Shown here one piece after another: positions 1 to 9,329 of a stretch of 64,000 nt of DNA. How positions within the stretch are numbered: the first letter of the stretch is position 1; every line of letters begins with the position of its first letter. The stretch lies in the NCBI GenBank assembly GCA_041393015.1, contig JAWKKV010000011.1, forward strand, positions 1 through 64,000, in the 5' to 3' direction. The stretch is from JAGQYH01 sp041393015. Lineage in GTDB: Bacteria > Bacteroidota > Bacteroidia > Chitinophagales > JADIYW01. The notes below the pieces were generated by a model. The model was not told where the DNA came from and did not search any database. It worked only from the letters and a program-made list of their open reading frames with translations. Position numbers and translations under genes: made by a program.

Positions 1-1045
1 ACATGGATAAACCTACCGCAATGTAGATGACCCAAAAACTTTTGATCCATTTGCCTAAGGCAAAGGATAATGCCATCGCTAACAAAATGGTCGGAATACT
101 CCAAACTACATTGATGAGCCAAGTAGCTAAGTCATCGTAATTTAAAAAGCTTTTAGTAGAAAATGGCCGTCCAATGAGTTTTAAAACAAAGCGAAGCAAT
201 GCAATAACGCCAACAAAAATGGCTAATCCTATCACAAATGAAAGCATAGCATTACTGGTTAAGGATAAATTCACGCCAAAAACCATTAAGAGGAAAAGAG
301 TGATTAAAGTGATGATCACTGCTAACTTTGAAGCATTGGACACTTTAATTTTATCATTTCTGAAATAACCAGCCGTAGCACCTATGGCAATACCAATGGT
401 TAAGGAAATCATTACAGCAACTAATCCAACCGATAAAGACACTCGTAAACCAAACAATAATCTGCTTAAAATATCACGACCGAATTTGTCCGTTCCTAAT
501 TTATAGGTTTTGGTATAAGTGGCTTGTGTTTCTACTTGCTTTTGCAAATCGAGTATGGCTGAGTTTTGAGTAGTTCCATCAGGCAAATTGAAAGTAACCG
601 TTTGACCGTCAAACTGCACATTTTGGTCCTTGCCATCAAAAGCATTTAATACATCTAAAATGTGAAATGTGTCATTCTCTGATTCGTACATTGACCCTCT
701 GTAGACATCGGCAATCACATAAATAGAATCAAAGGTAAAACTATTGATGGGCACCATTTCATAAGGATTATCCTTGCCTGAAAATGCCTTCACTAAAAAA
801 TTGGCTTTCCGTACCGGTCGGTTTCTCCTAACTTTTAAAATATCAACTTTAAAACCCGGATTTTCATTAGCAATCTCTAAAATTTGATCGTTGCCATTGG
901 GTGTTTTGTCGGGCGCAATCATCGAAGCAGTGATGGCTAAAAATATCGCCACTCCAATAACGACAATACTGAACATGGCCGGATAGTTCGTTTTTAAACG
1001 CTTCCATGCTTTTTGTAGTGGTGATTCAATTTTTTGATTGGCCAT
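1..1045 (-). CDS. Oligopeptide/dipeptide ABC transporter permease (OppC/DppC type), 3' part cut by window edge
   Basis: The reverse strand reads open from an ATG at 1045 to the left edge, giving about 348 residues with no stop. The protein starts with a cytoplasmic stretch and one membrane helix (near residues 24-45), followed by an extracytoplasmic insert of about 140 residues. It then shows the conserved GTDKFGRDILSRLLFG segment that precedes the permease core of OppC/DppC proteins. Two extra hydrophobic helices lie between the first core helix and the region ending WSIPTILLAMALSF, making it longer than the usual ~300 residues. By family it would be one of two membrane subunits importing peptides or similar solutes; the substrate cannot be read. 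The C-terminus lies outside the window. It diverges from the fibre genes across a 450-base spacer. Confidence 0.85.
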   Translation of the reverse strand, partial: MANQKIESPLQKAWKRLKTNYPAMFSIVVIGVAIFLAITASMIAPDKTPNGNDQILEIANENPGFKVDILKVRRNRPVRKANFLVKAFSGKDNPYEMVPINSFTFDSIYVIADVYRGSMYESENDTFHILDVLNAFDGKDQNVQFDGQTVTFNLPDGTTQNSAILDLQKQVETQATYTKTYKLGTDKFGRDILSRLLFGLRVSLSVGLVAVMISLTIGIAIGATAGYFRNDKIKVSNASKLAVIITLITLFLLMVFGVNLSLTSNAMLSFVIGLAIFVGVIALLRFVLKLIGRPFSTKSFLNYDDLATWLINVVWSIPTILLAMALSFALGKWIKSFWVIYIAVGLSM

Positions 1046-1499
1046 ATAGTTTATAAGCGATCGCTGCTTTAATGTCACGAAAATAAACGCTTCTATTGGA
1101 TTTCCGAAATATGAATTCTATTTGCAAATAAATAATTATTGATTTAGGATGCTAAAGGAGCTTGTTAATGTAGATAAAATGGCTATCTACCTTAAAAACA
1201 AACAGCTACAACCTTCCTTCGATGCCTTTCATATACAAAAAATAAAGTCATTTTTTTATATAATATTGTTCAATCTCCTAATAAAAATGCGAAGCCATCC
1301 CTAACTGTTTGATTTTCAACACCAAATAAAATATGCATTTAATTTAATTTTAACATATATTTGTGTACCCTTTATGATCTTTGATTCGTCTAAACCCCAA
1401 TAGACATAATTCCATTATCTGGAAGCGAAACGATCTCCCCTGATTATGTTACAGAACTGAGAAATTCTGTGCGATAGTATATTGCTAAAAGAGAAAAGA
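1046..1499. other. Intergenic spacer between divergent permease and fibre genes
   Basis: This stretch of about 450 bases separates the leftward permease from the rightward fibre operon. I see no convincing coding sequence in it. It is AT-rich and holds one good TAnnTTTG promoter box at 1356-1363. Any promoter for the permease should lie in the left part, but I could not pick out a clear one. Confidence 0.6.
1356..1363 (+). promoter_or_regulatory. Candidate -7 promoter box (TATATTTG) for the fibre genes
   Basis: TATATTTG matches the Bacteroidota -7 consensus TAnnTTTG exactly and lies 136 bases ahead of the first fibre gene. I see no clear TTG -33 element at the expected 17-23 base distance, so this rests on the -7 match and position. 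Confidence 0.4.
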
Positions 1500-2915
1500 A
1501 TGAAGTACTTTTTATATTTAGTACTGTTACTGACTTTAGGTAGTTCGTTAGTACAAGCACAATCCATAGGCATTGGAACAGATTATCCGAATCCAAATGC
1601 CATTTTAGATGTAAAATCCATATCCAAAGGTGTTTTATTACCAAGACTTACTACTGCTCAACGGAGTACTAATTTAGGAAGCTTAGGTTTATCTGAAGAA
1701 GGTTTATTAATCTACAACACAACAGATCTTCAATTCAATTATTGGGACGGAACCAAATGGGTACCTTTTCCCGGCAGTGCCATCACTAGTGCCGATAACG
1801 GTTTACATTTAAACGGCAATCAAGTAAGGTTAGGCGGTGCATTGATACAAAACACCACTATTGAGAATGGTAATTTTAGCATGACGTACGACTTAACCGG
1901 TACGGGAAATTTTTATGTTAACGACTTAGGACAAACGAAATTATTAGTAAGGAATGATGGCAAAGTAGCCGTTGGAAGTGCTTTAGCGCAAGGAGCTTTT
2001 AACGTTACCGGAGAATCCTATTTTTCTAATGATCTTTATTTAAGAGAAGGTGGCGTCACCACAGGAGATATTTTAGGCAGATGGTATGATGAATCTGACG
2101 ATGGTGTATTAGATATTTACAGAGACAATGCGGTCAGTATTAGATTGCATGGAAATGGGGAAACAGTATTTAATGAGCGTGGAGCATCTATTGATTTTAG
2201 GGTGGAAACTGCTTTGAAACGTTTTGCTCTATATGTAGATGGCGACGACAATATGGTTAGAATTGGTAACAATGATGTTGGAACGACACTTTTTAATGGT
2301 ACGGCTGTTAATGGCACGACGTTAGATTATGTTGCCGATTTTCAAGCAGGCACCGGAATTGGCGGAACGGCTATTGGTATTGGCTCAAGAGAGTTTATAT
2401 ATGATGCGGGCAGCGATATTTTAGCAACCAATGCTAGTATTTTTCCTGTATATCATTTAACACAAGATATTGGACGAGACTCCATGCTAGCTTGGGATGA
2501 TGTGTATGCCGATGCTTTTATTGTTGCTTCTGATGAACGTTTAAAAAGAGATGTCAAAAACATTGAATATGGTTTAGATGAGATTATGCATATTAAAGCC
2601 GTTTCTTACATCAGAACCGATGATCCATTTCAAGAAAGAAAACTAGGAATTTTAGCACAACAAGCATTGCCTTACGTAAAGGAAGCCATTAAAACGCACA
2701 ACCACAGACTAGTAGACGAATCAACCAATACTTATGAAAGATATGAAGCACCTTATATGGGAGTGGAATATATGCAGTTGGTTCCTGTTTTAATTAAAGC
2801 AACACAAGAGCAACAAGCTATTATCGATCGACAAAATGATGTGATTAAAAAGCTAAACACCAAGTATAACGAACTGCTTAAGCGTGTTCAAGCATTAGAA
2901 GGGCAAAATAATTGA
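1500..2915 (+). CDS. Tail-fibre-like surface protein with C-terminal S74 intramolecular chaperone, paralogue 1
   Basis: A secreted fibre-type protein of 471 residues. I chose the ATG at 1500 because a typical signal peptide (MKYFLYLVLLLTLGSSLVQAQ) begins there; the upstream in-frame TTG at 1482 would only add charged residues. The mature N-terminus carries a module common in Bacteroidota fibres (IGIGTDYPNPNAILDVKS, then KGVLLPRLTTAQR and FNYWDGTKW). The C-terminal ~130 residues look like a peptidase S74 domain (SDERLKRDVKNIEYGLDEI; the Ser and Lys are the likely self-cleavage pair) ending in a heptad-like coiled coil. By family, such domains help trimeric fibres fold and then cut themselves off. 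It heads three tandem paralogues. The surface target or partner is unknown. Confidence 0.75.
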   Translation: MKYFLYLVLLLTLGSSLVQAQSIGIGTDYPNPNAILDVKSISKGVLLPRLTTAQRSTNLGSLGLSEEGLLIYNTTDLQFNYWDGTKWVPFPGSAITSADNGLHLNGNQVRLGGALIQNTTIENGNFSMTYDLTGTGNFYVNDLGQTKLLVRNDGKVAVGSALAQGAFNVTGESYFSNDLYLREGGVTTGDILGRWYDESDDGVLDIYRDNAVSIRLHGNGETVFNERGASIDFRVETALKRFALYVDGDDNMVRIGNNDVGTTLFNGTAVNGTTLDYVADFQAGTGIGGTAIGIGSREFIYDAGSDILATNASIFPVYHLTQDIGRDSMLAWDDVYADAFIVASDERLKRDVKNIEYGLDEIMHIKAVSYIRTDDPFQERKLGILAQQALPYVKEAIKTHNHRLVDESTNTYERYEAPYMGVEYMQLVPVLIKATQEQQAIIDRQNDVIKKLNTKYNELLKRVQALEGQNN

Positions 2916-2959
2916 TCCCAATTTTCCAAGAAACCTAAAAATTCAACGGATACTAATTT

Positions 2960-4846
2960 GTGAGCCTATTCAAAATCAATAGCATATATCAATTTATAGC
3001 TTCCTTAAGTTGTACGCTCCTATTGCTTGGCTCTTTCAATACTGCATTTTCACAATCATTAGGTCTTGGTACAGACTATCCCGACCCACAAGCTATTTTA
3101 GACATCAAATCGAATAACAAAGGTGTTTTACTCTCAAGATTAACTTTAGTAGAAAGAAATACCAATTTAGCTGGTCTTAATGCAAGTGATGTTGGATTAC
3201 TTATTTACAATACTACCGATAGTGTTTTTAATTATTGGAATGGAATTCAATGGATAGATTTTCCTGGTACAGCTGCTGCGGCCGCTAATGATAATGACTG
3301 GGACAGAGATACCGGCAATGGTTATCTATTTCCATTTAACTTAGCCGATAATGTTGGCATCGGAACAACATCTCCTATTTTTCCCTTAACCATAAATGCT
3401 AGTAACAAAGGCAATGGAATGTATGTTAGTGCAAATTTTACCGGAACGTTAGGTACCGGAGCCAATGCTATTTCTACCAGCGTTTCAGGAATATCCACTC
3501 AAAAGTTAAATGCTATCAGTCAAAATGTTTCGGCCAATGGAAGTGGTAATCGTTCTGGCCTATTTACCACATTTGAAGGCAACGGAACCGGTCAAATAGT
3601 TGGCGTAGAGAGTTACTTTAACAATACCGGCAATGGCAGTAAAACGGGTGTAAAAAACACCTTTGAATTTGGAACTACAGGAATACAATACGGCATGCAA
3701 AATTCATTTGCGCTTAGTGGAACTACTTCTTTATATGGCGTTGAAAATCAATTTTTCTCTACCAATAATGTCAATCATTATGGTTTTTGGAATGATATGA
3801 CCACCAATGGCGCTGGAACACAGTTTGGTATGATGAATGCCATGAGTTCAAGTGGTACAGGTTTGCAAATTGGCGTTAACAATCCAATTAACAACACCGG
3901 CAGCAACAATAGTATTGGCGTCTTCAATGATTTAGGGGGCAATTCTTCCGGTCCAAAAATTGGCGTAAAAAACGAAATTGGTGACAATGGCAGCAATAGT
4001 CATTATGGCGTTCAAACACTTATTTTAAGCAATGGAATTGGAGATAGATATGGCGTTTATAATGAAATATCTAACAACGGCAGCGGAGATATTACGGGTA
4101 TTGGCAGCTTAATAAGCAATATAGGTGGTGGAACACATTACGGTAGTAATATTCAAATGACGGGAACCGGATTAGGAGATAAATATGGCAGTAAAATATT
4201 TATTGATAATAATGCCGGCGGAACGCATTATGGATTGCATTCGGAGGTTTTAAAATCAGGCAGTTATGCGGCGTATCTTTTAGGTAATATTTATATCGGC
4301 ACCAATACCACAAATGGTTATCTTTTACCTTCCACAGATGGAAACAATGGAGAGGTAATTTCCACTGATGGCAGCGGGCAAAGCAACTGGGCAGCAAGAG
4401 TTCAAAAAGTAATTTTTAAGGATGTACAACCGAGCGCCACCCTTCCTCCTGTTTTACCACCGGCAACTTGGTCAACCAGACCTTTAAACACTACTGAAGG
4501 TAGCGCTACATTTGCTAGCTTATCTGGCAACCAAATCACATTGCAACCAGGCAGTTACCTTATCAATGCCACTTGTCCTATTCGGCAATCGGGTGACGGC
4601 ACTATGCAAAGTATTCTGTATAATATCACCGCTTCTACAACATTACTAGAAGGTATTGCTATGCGTTCTTTATCTGGCTCCGATTTCGACAATTTAACGC
4701 CCGTAAAAGGCATTATTACTATAGCCACTGCCACCACTGTTGAATTGCGATCATTCTGCACACTAGCAAGCTATAATGGTTTCCCTTTCTCATCACCCGG
4801 AACGAATAACACATTTACCATTCTAGAAATAGAAAAGTTAGATTAA
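2960..4846 (+). CDS. Fibre-like secreted protein with an exact 15-residue repeat array, paralogue 2
   Basis: A 628-residue secreted protein sharing the N-terminal IGIGTDYP-type module (here LGLGTDYPDPQAILDIKS, LLSRLTLVERNTNL, FNYWNGIQWIDFPG) with both neighbours. A GTG start at 2960 is needed: an in-frame TAA lies at 2954-2956 and no Met follows before the signal peptide ends. The middle (residues 185-439) is 17 consecutive 15-residue repeats of the pattern G-V-x-N-x5-G-x-G-x2-Y, likely a beta-solenoid. The C-terminal ~140 residues resemble a compact beta-sandwich (C1q/TNF-like in pattern); they lack the S74 domain and coiled coil of the two flanking paralogues. It probably forms a surface fibre or adhesin; its ligand cannot be inferred. 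Confidence 0.7.
   Translation: MSLFKINSIYQFIASLSCTLLLLGSFNTAFSQSLGLGTDYPDPQAILDIKSNNKGVLLSRLTLVERNTNLAGLNASDVGLLIYNTTDSVFNYWNGIQWIDFPGTAAAAANDNDWDRDTGNGYLFPFNLADNVGIGTTSPIFPLTINASNKGNGMYVSANFTGTLGTGANAISTSVSGISTQKLNAISQNVSANGSGNRSGLFTTFEGNGTGQIVGVESYFNNTGNGSKTGVKNTFEFGTTGIQYGMQNSFALSGTTSLYGVENQFFSTNNVNHYGFWNDMTTNGAGTQFGMMNAMSSSGTGLQIGVNNPINNTGSNNSIGVFNDLGGNSSGPKIGVKNEIGDNGSNSHYGVQTLILSNGIGDRYGVYNEISNNGSGDITGIGSLISNIGGGTHYGSNIQMTGTGLGDKYGSKIFIDNNAGGTHYGLHSEVLKSGSYAAYLLGNIYIGTNTTNGYLLPSTDGNNGEVISTDGSGQSNWAARVQKVIFKDVQPSATLPPVLPPATWSTRPLNTTEGSATFASLSGNQITLQPGSYLINATCPIRQSGDGTMQSILYNITASTTLLEGIAMRSLSGSDFDNLTPVKGIITIATATTVELRSFCTLASYNGFPFSSPGTNNTFTILEIEKLD
3512..4276 (+). repeat. 17 tandem 15-residue coding repeats (45-bp units)
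   Basis: Residues 185-439 of the second fibre paralogue divide into 17 units of exactly 15 residues. Typical units are GVKNTFEFGTTGIQY, GVYNEISNNGSGDIT and GSKIFIDNNAGGTHY. Gly at position 1, Asn near position 4, Gly near 10-12 and an aromatic or aliphatic residue at 15 are the conserved spots. At the DNA level the units have diverged, so the array is old rather than freshly expanded. Confidence 0.85.
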
Positions 4847-4965
4847 TACTAATTAAACACATCTAAGGTATTCCAGTAATCAACTTTTAATCTATCATCC
4901 CAGATAAATTTCCTAAATTTATTATCCCCTGTGTTTATTACCATTTTTTTGCTTAACCATCACTA

Positions 4966-7014
4966 ATGATTAAACATCTATTGCTCTATTTGTTTATTGG
5001 AATCAGCCTTTCAAGTACTGGACAAAGTATTGGTATAGGAACAGATTATCCTGATGCTCAAGCCATTTTAGATATCTATTCAACCAATCGTGGTATTCTT
5101 ATTCCAAGAATGACAACTACTCAACGAGATGTAAACATTACACCTTTAATCAATACAACAGATGAAGGTTTATTTATTTACAACTTAGATGATTCGGCTT
5201 TTAATTATTGGGATGGAATACAATGGGTGAGTTTCCCATCTTTGATTGGTGGAAGTGATAATGATTGGTTTGAAGCACTCACTTTAACTCCTCCTGCTAG
5301 CATAGGAGATAATATTTACACGAGCGGAAATGTTGGAATCGGCACCAATGATCCACAACATACGCTTGACATTTTTGGTGATTTAAGAGTTGAAGGTGGC
5401 GCATCAGGACATAATATTTATGGCGGTGCTACTGGCTCTATTTTTATACGAACCAATAGTGGTCTAGCTATAGATTTAGAAGATGATGGCGGATCATCCG
5501 GTTATTTTAGAATTAGAAATAATGCAGATCAAAATGTATTCCGAGTCGATCATAGTGGATTAACCACTATTGATAACGATTTGGTTTTTGAAAGCACAGG
5601 AAATCAGATTCGCTTTGAAGGTTCTAGTCCGGTAGATATATTTTTAAATACTGGTGATAATAATGCCGGATTGGATATTGAAAGTCAAGGAGGTATTGAT
5701 ATGGTTTTAGATAGAGATAATTCCTCCACCGGAGCTGTTTTCACTATTAAAAGAAACGATGATGGCACAGCTGCAGTGAATACCTTATTTGCCGTTCCTG
5801 AAGATCAAACCCCTTTAGTCTACCCGTATGGAACAGGCACCGGAGAAACAGGAGGCATTCGTTTTAGAGAGTTAGAAACCAATGGCTCTGATTATATTAG
5901 ATTAAGAGCACCAAATGCTATTTCCGGTGCGGTCAATCTTACTTTACCCAATACAGATGGCAACAATGGAGAAGTATTAACTACGGATGGCAATGGCATT
6001 TTAAGTTGGGCAGCAGGTTCGGGAAGTTCCGATGCAGATTGGTTTACCATTGGTGGTGTTAATGCACCAACGAGTATCAACGATAACATTTACACCTTAG
6101 GCGGTGCTACCATTGGCAACAATACCAATGCTGCACCCAATAATGGCTTAAGAGTGGTCGGCGATGTAAGAATCGGCTATACTGGTAATGCCCCGGCCAG
6201 CACACCTGCCGTTGGCTCCAATGCCAAAATGCAAATATTAGCAACCACGAATGGCGACAATGGTATTTTTGTACACAGTCAGGGAGCGATTGGTAGTGGC
6301 AGAGGTCCAACAGGTATTACCGCTATTAGCGATAATTATTTAGGTGTTTTTGGCATTTCTTATAATAATGGAAGTAATGGTTATGTATCTGCCGGAGGAT
6401 ATTTTGGTGCCATTGGAACAGATGCTGATAGAGTTGGTGTGGTTGGCACTACAGAAGTAAATGGTACTGGTGTTCCAGTTTATATAAACTCTGGTTTTAA
6501 AAATGGCGTTGCTGGCCATTCGGATGATGATGGAATGGCAATTTATGGCAACAATACAGATATAACTGGATGGGCATTATTTGCGGAAGGCGATGCTGGA
6601 ACTACTTCCAATGCTTGGACACCATCAGATAAAAATTTAAAAAAGGATATCAAAGGTATTCCAACAGGTTTGTCTATTATTCACCAGCTACATCCTGTTT
6701 CATATACTTTTATTGATGGCATCGGTTTTCCAGAAGGTAAAAAATATGGATTCTTATCGCAAGAAGTACAGCAAGTGATTCCCGAATTGGTAAGGAAAAA
6801 GAATCTTCCACAACCCAAATTGGTCGGCGCAAATGAAACTCGAAGCATCTATCAAAATATAAGACCAGAACAAGCATTGTTTATGGATTATACTTCTATC
6901 ATTCCGTTCCTTACCAAAGCGACTCAAGAGCTTGATGAAAAGGTAAATAAATTGGAAGAAGAGAATAGGCAATTGAAAGAAAGAATTGAGAAGTTGGAGC
7001 GATTGATTAGATGA
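4966..7014 (+). CDS. Tail-fibre-like surface protein with C-terminal S74 intramolecular chaperone, paralogue 3
   Basis: A 682-residue secreted protein with signal peptide MIKHLLLYLFIGISLSSTGQ and the same N-terminal module as its two upstream paralogues (IGIGTDYPDAQAILDI, RGILIPRMTTTQRD). The middle is rich in Gly, Asn and Asp with short beta-type repeats, including two copies of a DNDWF/DADWFxxG...INDNIYT...G segment. The C-terminus is an S74-like domain (SDKNLKKDIKGIPTGLSII, YGFLSQEVQQVIPELV) followed by a clear coiled coil (ELDEKVNKLEEENRQLKERI). By family the S74 part assists trimer assembly and is then auto-cleaved before the Ser. It is last in the fibre cluster and is followed by the repeat region at 7076. 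Confidence 0.75.
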   Translation: MIKHLLLYLFIGISLSSTGQSIGIGTDYPDAQAILDIYSTNRGILIPRMTTTQRDVNITPLINTTDEGLFIYNLDDSAFNYWDGIQWVSFPSLIGGSDNDWFEALTLTPPASIGDNIYTSGNVGIGTNDPQHTLDIFGDLRVEGGASGHNIYGGATGSIFIRTNSGLAIDLEDDGGSSGYFRIRNNADQNVFRVDHSGLTTIDNDLVFESTGNQIRFEGSSPVDIFLNTGDNNAGLDIESQGGIDMVLDRDNSSTGAVFTIKRNDDGTAAVNTLFAVPEDQTPLVYPYGTGTGETGGIRFRELETNGSDYIRLRAPNAISGAVNLTLPNTDGNNGEVLTTDGNGILSWAAGSGSSDADWFTIGGVNAPTSINDNIYTLGGATIGNNTNAAPNNGLRVVGDVRIGYTGNAPASTPAVGSNAKMQILATTNGDNGIFVHSQGAIGSGRGPTGITAISDNYLGVFGISYNNGSNGYVSAGGYFGAIGTDADRVGVVGTTEVNGTGVPVYINSGFKNGVAGHSDDDGMAIYGNNTDITGWALFAEGDAGTTSNAWTPSDKNLKKDIKGIPTGLSIIHQLHPVSYTFIDGIGFPEGKKYGFLSQEVQQVIPELVRKKNLPQPKLVGANETRSIYQNIRPEQALFMDYTSIIPFLTKATQELDEKVNKLEEENRQLKERIEKLERLIR

Positions 7015-7075
7015 TGTGCAGATTTATCGATGTGCAGATATTAAAATTACCGTAGGTATTTTCAATACGAAAAAA

Positions 7076-7144
7076 TATTCTGTTCCTAAAGGCACATTTT
7101 CGCCAATTAAAATTGGCTACCGATATTTTGTCCCTAAAGGGACA
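7076..7144. repeat. Direct repeat with palindromic TCCCTAAAGGGA core plus a GCCAATTAAAATTGGC hairpin
   Basis: Two 21-nt direct repeats lie at 7076-7096 and 7124-7144, 48 bases apart and differing at three positions. The second contains the perfect palindrome GTCCCTAAAGGGAC (7130-7143). Between them is a perfect palindrome GCCAATTAAAATTGGC (7102-7117). The arrangement resembles small structured intergenic repeats known in Bacteroidota. A 78-codon reading frame across it is not credible as a gene. Confidence 0.7.
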
Positions 7145-7173
7145 GTTCCTCGCAATTTCATATTATTCATCTT

Positions 7174-7218
7174 TTTGAATTTGTGTTTGTGTTTGTGTTT
7201 GTGTTTGAATCTTGAATC
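7174..7218 (-). repeat. CAAACA-rich hexamer tract just after the ABC exporter stop
   Basis: On the plus strand this reads as TTTGTG repeated about five times flanked by TTTGAAT; in the coding direction of the exporter it is a G-poor CAAACA tract starting a few bases after its stop. Related tracts at 18611, 29747, 35550 and 35690 have the same position and orientation relative to the nearest stop codon. Confidence 0.7.
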
Positions 7219-7223
7219 CTTTC

Positions 7224-9068
7224 CTACTGATACCCTTTCGCTTGTAGATTAAACAACTCAGCATATAATCCATTGCTTTTTAGCAATTCTTCATGGCTTC
7301 CAATTTCTTCTTTCTGTCCATTTTTTAAAACTAAAATTCTATCAGCCATTCTAACGGTACTAAACCTATGCGAGATTAAGACGGCTGTTTTTCCTTTGGT
7401 TAACTCGGCAAACCGTTGAAAGGCTTCGAACTCTGCACGAGCATCTAAAGCAGCAGTGGGTTCATCTAAGATCAATAACTTCGCATCTCTCATATACGCT
7501 CTAGCTAAAGCTACTTTTTGCCATTCGCCACCAGAAAGGTCCACGCCATCTGCGAATCTTCTCCCTAACATTTGGTCGTATTTTTTAGGTAATTTCTCAA
7601 TAACGGAATCTGCTAAACTATCTTCTGCAGCTTCTAGTATTTTGCCCATTTCTCCTCTTTCATTAATACTCCCAATGGCTATATTTTCAGACGCTTTAAA
7701 GTAAAACTTTACAAAATCTTGGAAGATGACTCCAATTGTTTTTCGTAATTCAATGAGATCATATGCCTTCAAATCTATTCCATCCAATAATATTCTCCCT
7801 TCCGATGGATCATATAACCTCGCCAATAATTTCACCAATGTCGTTTTTCCTGCTCCATTCTCACCTACTAACGCTAACTTTTCACCTTCTTTCAACTCAA
7901 AAGATAAATTCCTTACCGCCCATTTTTCAGTGCCGGGATATTTAAACCCAACATTTTCAAATTGAAAACCTGTTTTAATTTGCGATGGAATCGCTAGTGC
8001 ATCCGCATCACTTTTGATCAACGGTTCCATTTCCATAAAGTCAAAATAATCTTGCAAATACAAAGCGCTTTCTGTAATAGATGAAAATCGAGTCAGAATA
8101 GATTGTAACAGATTTCTAAGTCGATTAAAAGAACCCGACAAGAAGGTTAAATCACCTACCGATAAAACACCGGCCACTGTTCTAATGATGATAAACACAT
8201 ACGTTCCATAATAGGCCACATCACCTAATGTATTGAAAACACTTCCCCAAAGCGATCTTTTAATGGCTAAACTTTTATTGGCTTGATAATATTTTTGGGA
8301 TAAAGTTGAAAACCGTTCTTTGATAAAATCCGCCAATCCAAAGATTTTGATCTCTTTAGCCGTTTCATCAGACGCTCCTATAAATCGCAGATAATCTAAC
8401 TCTCTCCGCTCAGGTGTCCAACTTCTAACCAACGAATAACCGCTTTGGTTAAAGTACGTTTCGCTTAAAAAGGTTGGCAAAACGGCTATTATCAATAGTA
8501 AAATTAACCACGGTTCAAAATAAACCAAACCGGCTGCTAGAAACCCCACGGTAATAATTTCTTGCATCTGCGTCAACACCTGCGACATCAATACCACTCT
8601 ATTGGTCGTTTGTCGTCTTGCACGCTCCAACTTATCATAAAAATTAGCATCTTCAAATTGACGAAGATCCAATGTGGCCGCTTTTTCAATTAATTGTTCG
8701 CTTGTTTTTATAGAAAAAAGATCCCCTAATAAGGCATCTAACAAATTAATCACTCTGGTAAACAAACTCGATAAGATCGCCAAACCAAATTCAATCGCTA
8801 CCAATTGCCATAAGTAAACAAATGATTTTTCATCTGCTGCAATTTGTAAAATAATCTCATCAATAATCAATTTACCAACGAATAGCATCGCCAATGGGAA
8901 AACTGCTTGACTAACTCTTAAAACAATGTTCCCGATTGTTAAGCCTTTGCTGGTTTGCCATATTAATTTGAAAAAAGGAGGTAAATATTTCAATGCTTGA
9001 AATGTCTCCTTAAAATTCGTTTTCTGATTTTTCTTTTGCCTGGTTGATAAACCGTCCCAAATGGCCAT
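7224..9068 (-). CDS. ABC exporter, fused membrane and ATPase domains
   Basis: A 614-residue half-transporter. The N-terminal ~360 residues carry about six hydrophobic helices typical of type-I ABC exporters. The ATPase domain follows, with Walker A GENGAGKTT near residue 405, signature LSGGEWQKVALARAY near 513, Walker B LLILDEPTAALD near 535 and the switch His in VLISHRFSTVR. It would work as a homodimer or heterodimer in the inner membrane exporting lipid, peptide or drug; the substrate is not evident. The signature has a Trp (GGEWQ) where Gln or Arg is more usual, which is seen in some family members. The start ATG at 9068 is the first Met of the frame. It stands alone between repeats. Confidence 0.88.
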   Translation of the reverse strand: MAIWDGLSTRQKKNQKTNFKETFQALKYLPPFFKLIWQTSKGLTIGNIVLRVSQAVFPLAMLFVGKLIIDEIILQIAADEKSFVYLWQLVAIEFGLAILSSLFTRVINLLDALLGDLFSIKTSEQLIEKAATLDLRQFEDANFYDKLERARRQTTNRVVLMSQVLTQMQEIITVGFLAAGLVYFEPWLILLLIIAVLPTFLSETYFNQSGYSLVRSWTPERRELDYLRFIGASDETAKEIKIFGLADFIKERFSTLSQKYYQANKSLAIKRSLWGSVFNTLGDVAYYGTYVFIIIRTVAGVLSVGDLTFLSGSFNRLRNLLQSILTRFSSITESALYLQDYFDFMEMEPLIKSDADALAIPSQIKTGFQFENVGFKYPGTEKWAVRNLSFELKEGEKLALVGENGAGKTTLVKLLARLYDPSEGRILLDGIDLKAYDLIELRKTIGVIFQDFVKFYFKASENIAIGSINERGEMGKILEAAEDSLADSVIEKLPKKYDQMLGRRFADGVDLSGGEWQKVALARAYMRDAKLLILDEPTAALDARAEFEAFQRFAELTKGKTAVLISHRFSTVRMADRILVLKNGQKEEIGSHEELLKSNGLYAELFNLQAKGYQ

Positions 9069-9270
9069 ATGTGAAACTTAAGTAACTGCTGTAATATTCA
9101 ATGAATGGTTAAGAACTCATCTTTACATTGTAAAGTTCAATACATAAAGATAAATATGTCTCGATGAAAAAACTGACGATCCAATACCTAAAGCAAGATT
9201 TTGCTGCATCACCCATCCAATTTAGTAATTGCCGGCATAAGGACACTTAAAATGACAACAATAGATGCAT

Positions 9271-9304
9271 AAAAAAAAAAGAGGTTGCCAAATGACAACC
9301 TCTC
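9271..9304 (-). terminator. Rho-independent terminator of the 9330-9833 gene
   Basis: In the leftward direction the sequence forms an AGAGGTTG / CAACCTCT stem closed by a short loop and followed by ten T residues. It sits 26 bases after the stop of the leftward gene at 9330. Confidence 0.88.
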
Positions 9305-9329
9305 AATTTATAATCTGTTCTAACTCTTT

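Noticed and set aside
7174..7218. Hexamer tract considered as a CRISPR array or phase-variable repeat
   Set aside because: Units are 6 bases with no spacers, it lies outside coding and promoter regions, and related degenerate tracts occur after other stop codons.
7016..7252. 78-codon open frame after the third fibre gene
   Set aside because: It covers the palindromic repeats at 7076-7144 and the TTTGTG hexamer tract, runs into the end of the opposite-strand exporter gene, and its product shows no protein-like features.
9163..9249. Short plus-strand ORF (about 28 codons) between the exporter and the 9330 gene
   Set aside because: Too short, no promoter or family resemblance, and composition typical of spacer DNA.
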